Part shown: one piece after another, positions 8,159-18,208 of the stretch | Numbering within the stretch: the first letter of the stretch is position 1 | Layout of the letters: the number at the start of each line of letters is the position of its first letter | Origin: Mycobacterium sp. D16Q14 | GTDB lineage: Bacteria; Actinomycetota; Actinomycetes; Mycobacteriales; Mycobacteriaceae | Direction: 5' to 3' | NCBI GenBank assembly: GCA_002013415.1 | Contig: MAEX01000016.1 | Location: 1 to 64,000 of the forward strand | DNA length: 64,000 nucleotides | The notes under the pieces: generated by a model | What the model was told of the DNA's origin: nothing | Databases searched by the model: none | Seen by the model: the letters and a program-made list of their open reading frames with translations, nothing else | Made by a program: the position numbers and the translations under genes

Positions 8159-9817
8159 ATGAGCCATGTGCAGCTCGATGCCATCGGCTACCACCTCCCA
8201 GACGGCAGAGCGCTTCTTCACGATGTCAGCCTCCGCGTCGGCGAAGGCAGCAAAACCGCGTTGATCGGCCCCAACGGGACCGGTAAGACGACGCTGTTGC
8301 GCGTCATCGCCGGCGACACGGATCCGCACGACGGGTCCGTCACGCGTGGCGGGCAGCTCGGCGTGATGCGACAGTTCATCGGTTCCGTTCGTGACGACTC
8401 GACCGTCCGCGATCTGCTGCTGTCGGTAGCACCGGATCGCATCAGAGCAGCCGCCGGTCGTCTGGACCGCGCCGAGCTGGCACTCATGGAGCATGACACC
8501 GAACGCGATCAGCTCACCTATGCGCAGGCACTGGCCGACTGGGCCGATGTGGGCGGATACGAGTTCGAGACCGAATGTGACGTGCACACCATGGCGGCGC
8601 TGGGAATCCCGTTCGAACTGGCCAGATTTCGCGGCGTGAACACACTTTCGGGAGGTCAGCAGAAGCGACTGGTCCTCGAATCGCTGCTGCGTGGTCCGCA
8701 CGAGGTGCTGCTGCTCGACGAGCCCGACAACTATCTGGATGTTCCGGCCAAGCGGTGGCTTGAGGAGAGGCTGGCGGAGTCGCCCAAGACTGTCCTGTTC
8801 GTCAGCCATGACCGGGAGCTGATCAATCGCGTTGCCGGCCAAGTCGCTACGTTGGAACCCACCCGGTCCGGGTCCTCGCTGTGGGTGCATCCGGGGTCGT
8901 TCGCGACGTATCACCATGCGCGGGCGGACCGGAACGCCAAACTCGCCGAGTTGCGCCGCCGCTGGGACGAGCAGCGGGCGGCGCTGCGTGATCTGGTGTT
9001 GATGTATCGGCAGAAGGCGGCGTACAACTCCGATATGGCCAGCCGTCTACAGGCAGCCGAGACTCGGCTGCGTCGATTCGATGACGCGGGGCCACCCGAA
9101 GCAGTCCCGCTGCGGCAGAACGTTCGCATGCATCTCACCGGTGGTCGCACCGCCAAGCGTGCCGTGATTGCGGAGAACCTTGAGTTGACCGGTCTCACAC
9201 AGCCATTCGATACCGAGTTGTGGTACGGGGATCGGGTCGCGGTGCTGGGCGGTAACGGCACCGGCAAGTCGCATTTCCTGCGACTGCTGGCCTGCGGGGG
9301 CAGCGATCCGGAGCCGGACCAGCTGCCGGTGGGCGACATGATTCCCGAAGCGGTGCGCCACGACGGACGATTGCGGCTCGGCGCAAGAGTCCGTCCGGGT
9401 TGGTTCGCGCAGACGCACCATCACGAGGCGCTGATGGATCGGACACTGCTGGACATCCTGCATCACGGGGATGAACGGCGCCCAGGACACGGACGTGAGC
9501 AGGCCTCACGGATCCTGGATCGCTACGGTCTCGCGCCGTCGGCCGAGCAGACCTTCGGCTCGCTGTCCGGTGGACAGCAGGGCCGATTCCAGATCCTGCT
9601 GTTGGAGTTGATGGGGTCGACATTGCTGCTACTCGATGAGCCGACCGACAACCTGGACCTGCATTCGGCGGAGGCATTGGAAGATGCGTTGGCGGCCTTC
9701 GACGGGACGGTGATCGCGGTCACCCACGATCGATGGTTCGTCCGGACCTTCACGCGCTACCTCGTCTTCGGTGAGGACGGCAAAGTGAAGGAATCCGTTG
9801 AACCCCAGTGGGCGTAG
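8159..9817 (+). CDS. ABC-F family ATPase, candidate ribosome-protection protein
   Basis: 552 residues with two ABC cassettes and no membrane segment: Walker A GPNGTGKT (37-44) and signature LSGGQQKR (about 162), then Walker A GGNGTGKS (about 363) and signature LSGGQQGR (about 468). The linker between them (about 230-320) is long, charged and helical, as in ABC-F proteins that reach the ribosomal peptidyl-transferase centre. By gene order from memory it corresponds to M. abscessus MAB_2355c, reported to affect macrolide susceptibility; that equivalence is inferred. The ATG at 8159 was chosen over 8141 because the product then begins at the first ABC strand. It is the only plus-strand gene in the first 16 kb and converges on tyrS with a 12-base gap. 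Confidence 0.9.
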   Translation: MSHVQLDAIGYHLPDGRALLHDVSLRVGEGSKTALIGPNGTGKTTLLRVIAGDTDPHDGSVTRGGQLGVMRQFIGSVRDDSTVRDLLLSVAPDRIRAAAGRLDRAELALMEHDTERDQLTYAQALADWADVGGYEFETECDVHTMAALGIPFELARFRGVNTLSGGQQKRLVLESLLRGPHEVLLLDEPDNYLDVPAKRWLEERLAESPKTVLFVSHDRELINRVAGQVATLEPTRSGSSLWVHPGSFATYHHARADRNAKLAELRRRWDEQRAALRDLVLMYRQKAAYNSDMASRLQAAETRLRRFDDAGPPEAVPLRQNVRMHLTGGRTAKRAVIAENLELTGLTQPFDTELWYGDRVAVLGGNGTGKSHFLRLLACGGSDPEPDQLPVGDMIPEAVRHDGRLRLGARVRPGWFAQTHHHEALMDRTLLDILHHGDERRPGHGREQASRILDRYGLAPSAEQTFGSLSGGQQGRFQILLLELMGSTLLLLDEPTDNLDLHSAEALEDALAAFDGTVIAVTHDRWFVRTFTRYLVFGEDGKVKESVEPQWA

Positions 9818-9829
9818 TGGACTCTGCGA

Positions 9830-11158
<1,329 letters not shown>

Positions 11159-11170
11159 CCCCTATCGGGT

Positions 11171-12196
11171 TCAGCGTGCGGGATACCGCTCATCCCATCG
11201 TGGCCCCGAAGGCCCGAGAAGATCGTCGGCGACGGTGGCGATGACCTCGCGCAGCTCGAGCCGATCCAGCCAGTCCGTGGGTAGCGCCCGCATGCCCCAC
11301 ATCGCACCGAGAATGTTTCCGGTGATGGACCCGGTGGAGTCGGAGTCGCCGGAATGGTTCACCGACAATCGGATTCCGTCCTTGAAGTCGCGCGCACGAG
11401 CGGCCGCGCAGACACCGATGGCAAGTGCTTCCTCCCCAACCCATCCGCCGCCGAGCTGGGATGCGACCCGTTCCGGCGTTGGCCGTTCGTGCGCGGCGAG
11501 CTCGACACCCCGGCTGAGGGCTTCGTGTGTCTCCTCGTATCCGGAGTGCGCGGTGAGCAGATCCAGTGCGCTCCGCACGGCCTCGGCCAGCGATGCCCCG
11601 GCGGCCAATCGATTAACGATCACCGCGAGCGCGCCGGCACTGAGGTAACCGCTGGGATGTGAGTGGGTGAGCGCGCCCATATCCGCAGCCAGTTCGAAGG
11701 CCATGGCCGGATCGCGCTCGGCAAATCCGACCGGTGCGGCTCGCATCACGGCCCCGCACCCCTTGGAGTTGTTCAACGGGTGCGTGCGCGAACCGCGCTC
11801 GCGGGCAGGCGAGCTGGTGGACTCGAGCGCCGATAGGCAGGTGTTCCCGGGCGCGCGCAGAGAGTGCAGCCCGGAGACCGTGACCAGCCATCCATCGATG
11901 ACATCCACAGGCACCTGGCCGCCCTGGGTATGCAGCCAGCGCAGGTAGGCGCGATGCGCGATGTCGGCCGGGTCGTTCGCGGGGCCACGGCGGGCCCGGA
12001 TGAGCGCCTCGGCCGTGAACAGCGTCATTTGAGTGTCGTCGGTGATGAGCATCGGCTGCCCCGGTGCGGGTTCGGCGATGCCGTCACGCCCGAACTGCAG
12101 CCGGATCTGCTCCATGCTGTCGAACTCGACGAACCCACCGAGGGCGTCACCGAGTGCACCGCCGAGCAGCGATGCGCGTATTCGTCCGTCAGTCAT
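11171..12196 (-). CDS. ADP-ribosylglycohydrolase family protein
   Basis: 341 residues of the DraG/ARH fold. The metal-binding blocks are all visible: LLGGALGDALGG near the start, ITDDTQMTL (about 50-58) and GDSDSTGSITGNILGAMWG near residues 282-300. Family members remove ADP-ribose from proteins, nucleic acids or small molecules; the substrate here is unknown. The gene starts 5 bases after mpg, so the two are probably co-transcribed, and tyrS follows after 12 bases. The ATG start gives an N-terminus typical of the family. Mtb does not have this gene at the equivalent place as far as I recall. Confidence 0.9.
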   Translation of the reverse strand: MTDGRIRASLLGGALGDALGGFVEFDSMEQIRLQFGRDGIAEPAPGQPMLITDDTQMTLFTAEALIRARRGPANDPADIAHRAYLRWLHTQGGQVPVDVIDGWLVTVSGLHSLRAPGNTCLSALESTSSPARERGSRTHPLNNSKGCGAVMRAAPVGFAERDPAMAFELAADMGALTHSHPSGYLSAGALAVIVNRLAAGASLAEAVRSALDLLTAHSGYEETHEALSRGVELAAHERPTPERVASQLGGGWVGEEALAIGVCAAARARDFKDGIRLSVNHSGDSDSTGSITGNILGAMWGMRALPTDWLDRLELREVIATVADDLLGPSGPRWDERYPAR

Positions 12197-12201
12197 ACAA
12201 C

Positions 12202-12807
12202 TCAGTATTCGGTTTGCGGCGCACGGGGACTACGCCGGTATGCGGAAACCTCCGGATATCCGGGCAGCCAGAACCGCCAGGGGCGATCCGCCGCCACGCT
12301 GACACCCACTCGTGGCCCGGACTGGGCCTTCTGCCGGCGGCTCAACGTGACACGTACCGGACTGGATGCGGAGAAGACATCGACGCCGTTGTCTTCGGGG
12401 GTGACCGCGAGAGCGGCGCCCAGGTTTCCGGGGCCGCGGGCCAAACCCGCGTCATCACGGGCGGTGGGGCGCCGCTGCCAGCACGTGGGGGCACCGTCCA
12501 CGATTGCCGCGGCCCGCATCAGTACACCGCCGGCGATACCGTCCGGGCCGCAGACCACGTTGGCGCACAGGTGAATTCCATGGCTTCGATACACGTACAG
12601 GTGACCGGCGGGCCCGAACATGACCCGATTGCGATTCGTAGGCCCGCGATACGAGTGCGAGGCGGGATCGGACCATGGCCCGTCAGGCACGCTCCCATAG
12701 GCCTCTACTTCGACGATCACCGCTCGGACTCCGCGAGATTCGATGGTGGCGCCGAGGAGGCGCTGTGCGGCTTTGACCGGGTGGGTCGTCAGGATCTCGG
12801 CACTCAC
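12202..12807 (-). CDS. mpg: 3-methyladenine DNA glycosylase (AAG/MPG family)
   Basis: 201 residues from the GTG at 12807, which follows a GAGGG ribosome-binding site and aligns with the Mtb Rv1688 amino end; the longer frame to 12891 adds unrelated residues. Family blocks include VEVEAYG, PDGPWSDPASHSYRG, FGPAGHLYVYRSHGIH and ARGPGNLG. These enzymes flip out and excise alkylated purines in base excision repair. It lies next to tyrS in Mtb; here an ADP-ribosylglycohydrolase gene is inserted between them. Confidence 0.93.
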   Translation of the reverse strand: MSAEILTTHPVKAAQRLLGATIESRGVRAVIVEVEAYGSVPDGPWSDPASHSYRGPTNRNRVMFGPAGHLYVYRSHGIHLCANVVCGPDGIAGGVLMRAAAIVDGAPTCWQRRPTARDDAGLARGPGNLGAALAVTPEDNGVDVFSASSPVRVTLSRRQKAQSGPRVGVSVAADRPWRFWLPGYPEVSAYRRSPRAPQTEY

Positions 12808-12923
12808 CCCTCGATTGTCCGTGACACCCGGATAGGAGCCGCTGGCGTCACTGACGGCCGAGGAGATCGCCCTCACCGTCAGGCCGAACATACAGCGGTA
12901 TCTGACAGGCGAGCTGCCGGGCC

Positions 12924-13127
12924 TTACTCGGTGAAGCGCTGGTGCTCCTCGTCTGCCACGTCGCGGGCCTCGTCGGGCAAGAGCACCGGGATGGAGTTCT
13001 CGATCCGATAGGCCTTACGTAGGCGAGGGTTGTAGAGGAGGCCGTCAGTCTCGCCACCGATGAGCAGGAGCGTCCCGCGGTCGATCGGGCAGACCAGGAT
13101 GTCGAGGAGTGCTGCGTCAAGAGGCAT
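12924..13127 (-). CDS. Trm112-family small protein
   Basis: 67 residues starting at the ATG at 13127. It matches the Trm112/UPF0434 pattern: LLDILVCPIDRGTLLLI near the start, then LLYNPRLRKAYRIENSIPVLLPDEA. Only one cysteine is present, so a four-cysteine zinc site is not formed. Trm112 proteins activate methyltransferases in eukaryotes and archaea; the bacterial role is unclear. The upstream extension to 13229 is rich in R and S and overlaps the preceding gene, so it was rejected. Confidence 0.85.
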   Translation of the reverse strand: MPLDAALLDILVCPIDRGTLLLIGGETDGLLYNPRLRKAYRIENSIPVLLPDEARDVADEEHQRFTE

Positions 13128-13137
13128 GTCGGTGCTA

Positions 13138-13617
13138 TCAGCCCAGCGGGATATTCTCGTTGAAGATCTGCTGGCCCCCGCCGCCGCTGACGCCGATACC
13201 CGGTCCCGGATTGACGTTGGGCGGTCCACCGTTCGGGTTGTTGGTTCCGTTGGTGCCGCTGATGCCGATATGGACGGGCTGCTGTGGCTTCTGGGCAGCC
13301 TTAAGGAACTGGGACTGGGTGGCGATGACCGACTTCAGCGAGTTGATCAGCGGCATCTGACTGGGCCGCTTGTCGAGCGCGGCCTTGAGGGCGTCATTCT
13401 GCGAGGAGCTCACCTGGGCGCCCCTGGCTCGTAGCTGAAGCGCCGTGCGGACCAGGTTGGACACCTGACCGCCACTGGTTCCAGTGGAGTACTCATGCGC
13501 GATGTCGTCCAGCACATCGGCGCTGGCGGTGCCGACACCGGGTCCGAACATCAGTGCTGCGGAGAGACCGGCGGCAGCCAGTGCGGTGCCAGTGAGGGCA
13601 CGTAGGCGTGTCGGCAT
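13138..13617 (-). CDS. Secreted protein of unknown function
   Basis: 159 residues. A Sec signal peptide (about 1-33) has a basic start, an alanine/leucine core and a likely cut after ASA. The mature part is helical (about 40-110) and ends in a Gly/Asn/Pro-rich tail (about 115-155). An AAGGAA ribosome-binding site precedes the ATG. It stops 10 bases before the Trm112 gene. No family recognised. Confidence 0.8.
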   Translation of the reverse strand: MPTRLRALTGTALAAAGLSAALMFGPGVGTASADVLDDIAHEYSTGTSGGQVSNLVRTALQLRARGAQVSSSQNDALKAALDKRPSQMPLINSLKSVIATQSQFLKAAQKPQQPVHIGISGTNGTNNPNGGPPNVNPGPGIGVSGGGGQQIFNENIPLG

Positions 13618-13718
13618 GACGAGTTCCTTCCGGGTGTCGCGGAGGTCAGCCTAACAACAACCCGCCACATCAGCAGCGGAAGGCGCGGGGAACCGGGCTG
13701 GTGCAGCCCCGATGCGGC

Positions 13719-16691
13719 TTACTGCGCTGCGCCCTGCAGCGCGTCGTACGTCGCGGCGGTCAACCGATGGTAGGCACCTGATTCGGGGTCGAGATACCAG
13801 GTTTGCCGCCCCGGTTTCGGGAACCCGGACGCCCGAAGGTGCGTGGTGGACGGGCGATACGTGGCACTCAGCGGCAGGTTCGGTACCACCTTGACGATAT
13901 CGGGGCGCTCCGAGATCGGAACGGAGGCAAACGCTTCCGCCAGGTCGGCCGGGGATATCGCTTCGCCGGGCCGCAGAACCACAGCGGTCACCGCGACGTG
14001 GGTCTCACCGGACTCCACGGGATATGTGGCGACCAGGTCTATGGCGCTCACCGAACCCAGTGCGTGACTGGTGGCTTCGGCGTACACAACGCCGCGTGCC
14101 GTGCGGATCGCGGTGTTTCGGCCGTCGAGCATCCAGAAATCGCCGTCCTCGTCGCGGCGGAAGAGAGATTCCGAAGATACCCAGGTGTCGCCCGCGGCGA
14201 ACACGCCGCGCCGGACCGCGGCGGCGGGGTCCACGTCCCCAGGCGGCTTCGCCAAAAGCAACCCCACCTCGCCGGGCCTGGCGATCTGGACGAATCCGTC
14301 TTCCCCCTCGATGATCACGTCGTCGACGGGGTCGTAGGCGGCGAGCCGAACCTTCCCGCCACCGGGAAGCGGTCGGCCCTTGCTGCCGATTTTGGTACCG
14401 GACACATTGGCCAGCACCGCTTCCCCGTCGGTGGTCGCGAAGAACTCGACGACATGGGCGGGTGCGAACCTCTCGGTGACACGCCGCCACAGGCCCGAGG
14501 GCATACCCGAACCGATGAACAACCGCACCGGATGATGGGCGCCCAACGCCAGGGAAGGATCGTCGATGACCTCATGCATCATCGCCCAGGTGTAGGAGAC
14601 GACGGTCACGCCGTACTGGTGCACCTCTTGCACGAATCGATCGGGATTGAGTCCGCGTGACAGCGCAATTCGCGCCCCACCTGCCACTGCCCCACCCAGG
14701 CTCACCAAGAGCCCCGACTGATGATGCAGCGGTGTGAGGCAGTACACGGTGTCATTGGCGTTGAGTGCGGCCGCCGACGCGGTACCGAACGCCGACAATG
14801 CCCACCGGTGGTTGGTGATCTGCTTAGGCACCAGGCGGGACCCGTATCCGCTGAACATCACGAACGCCAGATCGCGGGCCTGCCCTGGATCGGGCCGGTA
14901 CCACCCGGGCAGCTCGACCGCGTCGGGGTCGATCTTCTCCATGTCGATGATCGAGCCGTCGTCCGGTATGGACAGGTCGCGTGATTCGCCACCGCCGAGT
15001 ACCAGAATGTGCACAGGAAGATCTTGTGCGGCAGGAAGATTCGGCGGATCGGTGAGCAGTTCGGAAATCTCACCCAGCTTCACCGCGACCTCAAGGTCGG
15101 CATCGGGCGGCAGTAGCACCGCGACGGCCCCCAGCCGGGACAGTGCGGCAATCGCCACCAGGGCGCTGGGCCGGGTCTCCATCAGAACACCCACCCGGAC
15201 GCCCTGACGCACGCCCACCTCGATGAGGCCCCTGACCACATTGTTGATGCGGCGATCCACCGCCTCATAGGTGTGTACCCGGCCGTCGAATAGGAAGCTC
15301 TCACCGTGCGGAGTGCGGCGTGCCTGTTCGGTCATCAACCGGCCCAGGGAGATTCGGGTGTGATCGTGGATCTGCCCGAGACGTGTCAACCGCGGCAGCG
15401 TGCGAACCGCTTCGACGGCAATGGATTTCACTGACTTGTTGGCGGCCGCCGCGGCCGCACCCGCGGTTCGGGCGGCGGCGATGGCGACTTCGGTGGTGGT
15501 GCTCAAACCATGTGCTACCCGGGAGGTGAGCGGGACACCGCCGCTGTCGAGCTGGCCGCTTTCGTGCTCGTACATGAGGTCGACCGACGGGGGTTTGGTC
15601 GCCTCGCCCTCCCGCCACTGCACCCACTGGCTGACCGTCGGCCACGTCTGGGCCACGGCGGTGGAGCCGACGACAAGACCGAAGTGACCGGCGCGGATCA
15701 GGTACTCGTACACGTCGGCCTTCGGCGCGGCGCGCAGGATGCCGCGCACCGAAGCGGGCTGCCCGATGTCGTCGACCTCGCCCACCACCGCCAGGACCGG
15801 GCAGGTGATATCGCTGAGCGTGACCACTCGGTCATTCACGGTGAAGCCGCCGGTGGTCATTCGGTTGTGCACCACAAACTGGCGCAGCAGCTCGGCGATC
15901 GCAGGACCGGACCAGGCGATCCACCCCTCATTGGCGAGGAACTTGCGCTGCTGCTCGCGCGGCAGCAGGGCATCGCGGTCGTGCAACTGCCGTAAGAAGT
16001 CGAGGCGGCCCTTGACGGTCTTGACCGGGTCCAGCATCTGGAACCCGATGCGCGCCGACCACGCCGGGATGGAGAACCGGCTGAAGATGTGGTCGGCCAT
16101 GAACTCGGCGATATCGGCCGAAAGCCCGGCGGGCAGACCCATGGGCATGGCGGCGTTGGCGTCGACCGGCGAACCGAACGTGATGATGCTCGCGATGGTG
16201 CGCGACTTGCGCAGTGCCGCAGTCTGATAGCAGAACATGCCGCCTTGTGAATATCCGGCCAGGTGTATCTGACGGCCCGTGATCCGATGCACGGTCTCGA
16301 TGGCGTCACTGACAGCCACCACGTGATCGGACAGGGTGCGTTCCATGCCACCGGCCATCCGGTCGGGGCTGCCGAAGTCGATGACCCATGGATCGATACC
16401 GGCGCGGTGCAGGATGCCGACGGCGCCGCCATCCTGGGTGACGTCCCACATGTCGGCGGCCATCATCATCGGATGCACCATGAGGACCACTGGTCCGGCG
16501 TCCTCGGTTTCGGAAGATCCCGGCGCGAAATAGCGGCGCAGCCGGTACATCGGCACGCTTTCGACGATCTGGTGCGAGGAGGCGGTGCTGCCGGTTTCGA
16601 GTCCGCCGAGGCGCAGAACCTCCAGCCCGTTCTGCGCGGTGGCCGCCAGGCGCGCGACGGGCTTGGCCAAGGAGGAGAGATTGAAGGACAC
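13719..16691 (-). CDS. Fused alpha/beta hydrolase and AMP-ligase-like protein (Rv1683 family)
   Basis: 990 residues in two parts. Residues about 40-370 form an alpha/beta hydrolase of the PHA-synthase/lipase type with nucleophile elbow GYSQGG (146-151, Ser148), a later acidic GEVDDIG and RAGHFG for the histidine. Residues about 450-990 resemble fatty-acyl-CoA/AMP ligases. The usual nucleotide loop is altered (FSGYGSRLVPKQI instead of an SGTTGxPKG type) and the C-terminal catalytic lysine motif is replaced by LSATYRPSTTHLR near 941. The Mtb relative Rv1683 is described as a bifunctional lipase/acyl-CoA synthase. GTG start with AAGGAG upstream. Adenylation activity is doubtful from these residues. 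Confidence 0.88.
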   Translation of the reverse strand: MSFNLSSLAKPVARLAATAQNGLEVLRLGGLETGSTASSHQIVESVPMYRLRRYFAPGSSETEDAGPVVLMVHPMMMAADMWDVTQDGGAVGILHRAGIDPWVIDFGSPDRMAGGMERTLSDHVVAVSDAIETVHRITGRQIHLAGYSQGGMFCYQTAALRKSRTIASIITFGSPVDANAAMPMGLPAGLSADIAEFMADHIFSRFSIPAWSARIGFQMLDPVKTVKGRLDFLRQLHDRDALLPREQQRKFLANEGWIAWSGPAIAELLRQFVVHNRMTTGGFTVNDRVVTLSDITCPVLAVVGEVDDIGQPASVRGILRAAPKADVYEYLIRAGHFGLVVGSTAVAQTWPTVSQWVQWREGEATKPPSVDLMYEHESGQLDSGGVPLTSRVAHGLSTTTEVAIAAARTAGAAAAAANKSVKSIAVEAVRTLPRLTRLGQIHDHTRISLGRLMTEQARRTPHGESFLFDGRVHTYEAVDRRINNVVRGLIEVGVRQGVRVGVLMETRPSALVAIAALSRLGAVAVLLPPDADLEVAVKLGEISELLTDPPNLPAAQDLPVHILVLGGGESRDLSIPDDGSIIDMEKIDPDAVELPGWYRPDPGQARDLAFVMFSGYGSRLVPKQITNHRWALSAFGTASAAALNANDTVYCLTPLHHQSGLLVSLGGAVAGGARIALSRGLNPDRFVQEVHQYGVTVVSYTWAMMHEVIDDPSLALGAHHPVRLFIGSGMPSGLWRRVTERFAPAHVVEFFATTDGEAVLANVSGTKIGSKGRPLPGGGKVRLAAYDPVDDVIIEGEDGFVQIARPGEVGLLLAKPPGDVDPAAAVRRGVFAAGDTWVSSESLFRRDEDGDFWMLDGRNTAIRTARGVVYAEATSHALGSVSAIDLVATYPVESGETHVAVTAVVLRPGEAISPADLAEAFASVPISERPDIVKVVPNLPLSATYRPSTTHLRASGFPKPGRQTWYLDPESGAYHRLTAATYDALQGAAQ

Positions 16692-16819
16692 AGCTACTCC
16701 TTAGACCGACCATCCGCGATATTGCCCAGGTGAGGGCCTGCATATCCTGTCACAACGGGCGTAGCGGGCTGACCGAATCCCCGTCACCGGATAGGAAGCG
16801 ACGTCGCGATGCGAGCCTC

Positions 16820-16825
16820 TACGAT
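16820..16825 (+). promoter_or_regulatory. -10 box TACGAT of a leaderless promoter
   Basis: TACGAT fits the mycobacterial TANNNT -10 consensus and its last T lies exactly 7 bases before the GTG at 16832, so transcription should start on the start codon. No ribosome-binding site precedes that GTG. Confidence 0.6.
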
Positions 16826-16831
16826 GACGCG

Positions 16832-18208
16832 GTGGGGAATCTGTTGCTGCGTCCGCTACGCCTCTGGGTGATGTATCTGCCTCAACTGGCCGCGTGCTAT
16901 CTGCTGGGTCTGTTAGGGCGCAACATCGCGATCGAGTTGGCCGCGAAGTTCGGATGGAACAACTATCTGATCGTCGACCTGATCATGCCGTTCGCGGGTC
17001 TTGCCCGACTCGGTTCGATCGTCGCGATGTTCCTGGTGCTGCGCTCGGCCATTCCATCGCTCTCCGTCCTGCCCAAGGCATCGTTGCGGCAGGTCGACCT
17101 CTTCTCGAGTGTCGTGCTGCCGTTCTTTGCCATCTACCTCGCATGGCAGATGTTCGCCGACGACTGGATCGCCTATGAACACAAGGCGATGTACCTGCGT
17201 GTCGGTGCCGCCATGAACCATTCGGAGCCGGTGCTGGATCTTTCGAATGTGCCGGTCACCAACCTGGTGTGGTACCTCATCGTGGGCGCGTTCGTTCTTC
17301 GGTACGCCCTCAAACTGAAGTGGGTCGAAAGTCGGACGCCGACGTGGTTCGTCTTCATCAAGGTGTACCTGGACGCGCTCTGGGTGTTCTTGATCCTGTC
17401 GTTCGCAGCCAGTAAGGGCGTCACCTTCTTCCTCAAGCCGACTGCATGGTTCAAAGAACGTCGCATCGTTGTCTGGGCCGACACCAGCCGAGCCGAACTC
17501 TTCTCCCATTTCCGGCCGCTGGAAGTCATTTGGAACGTGTTGACCAGCGCGCTGCACATTGCCTTCAGCGGCGCGGCGGTGCCGCTGATCTGGCTTGCGA
17601 TCGCGGGGATCGTCTACGGCACCTCAAACCAGGCGAGCTGGCGAGGCGTGCTGCGGCAGGTGGCAGGAAGTCATGGCGATGTGGTCGCGGATCGTCTCGC
17701 GCCATCCCGGCAGCGGGTCGACCAGCGGCTATCCGGGCTCTCGGGCGATACCCGGAAGAAGACTGCCGAGCTGGCGCTGTCGCAATTCGGCAAGTTTCGT
17801 CCCATCGCGGACTCCGCACGACTGGTCCTGCACGGTGGGTTCATCGTGCTCTCCGGTTATGTGCTGATCTATCTCTGTCTGGCCTGGCTGGACATGTCGG
17901 ATAGCTTCTATCGCCCGCAGATGCAGGTCGGCGGCTATCTTGTCCGCGGTTTCGCCGCGATACTGGGTCCGCATTCCGAGGAGTACTGGAATGCGGTCGG
18001 GCCTGTCCTGGCGGCGCTCTCCGGCATCCTCATTGCTTCGCTGCGAGTTTGTATCATCGCCTCGGTTTTCGCGCACTGCGTGGAACGTGCCGAAAGTGGC
18101 CATCAGTCCGCGGTCTCCGACGCCAGCCAAAATCAGGGTGAGGTCCTGGACTACCCGGATACGGTGGATACGGATCCACGTATCGATCTGACCGGACCAC
18201 GCATCTGA
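16832..18208 (+). CDS. Polytopic membrane protein of unknown function
   Basis: 458 residues from the GTG at 16832, chosen because it coincides with a leaderless transcription start and because the first residues then lead straight into a membrane segment. About eight hydrophobic segments are seen, with a large charged loop at about 275-335 (SHGDVVADRLAPSRQRVD and on) and an acidic cytoplasmic-looking tail (about 430-458). No family recognised. It ends one base before the stop codon of the convergent membrane-protein operon, with no terminator between. A longer frame from 16730 is open but its extra residues look non-coding. Confidence 0.75.
   Translation: MGNLLLRPLRLWVMYLPQLAACYLLGLLGRNIAIELAAKFGWNNYLIVDLIMPFAGLARLGSIVAMFLVLRSAIPSLSVLPKASLRQVDLFSSVVLPFFAIYLAWQMFADDWIAYEHKAMYLRVGAAMNHSEPVLDLSNVPVTNLVWYLIVGAFVLRYALKLKWVESRTPTWFVFIKVYLDALWVFLILSFAASKGVTFFLKPTAWFKERRIVVWADTSRAELFSHFRPLEVIWNVLTSALHIAFSGAAVPLIWLAIAGIVYGTSNQASWRGVLRQVAGSHGDVVADRLAPSRQRVDQRLSGLSGDTRKKTAELALSQFGKFRPIADSARLVLHGGFIVLSGYVLIYLCLAWLDMSDSFYRPQMQVGGYLVRGFAAILGPHSEEYWNAVGPVLAALSGILIASLRVCIIASVFAHCVERAESGHQSAVSDASQNQGEVLDYPDTVDTDPRIDLTGPRI

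Noticed and set aside
7493..8917. A 474-codon minus-strand frame running antisense to the ABC-F gene and into the tpr gene
   Set aside because: It is the third-position mirror of two well-supported genes.
12808..12891. Longer mpg start at 12891
   Set aside because: The extra 28 residues do not match the family, whereas GTG at 12807 has a ribosome-binding site and aligns with Rv1688.
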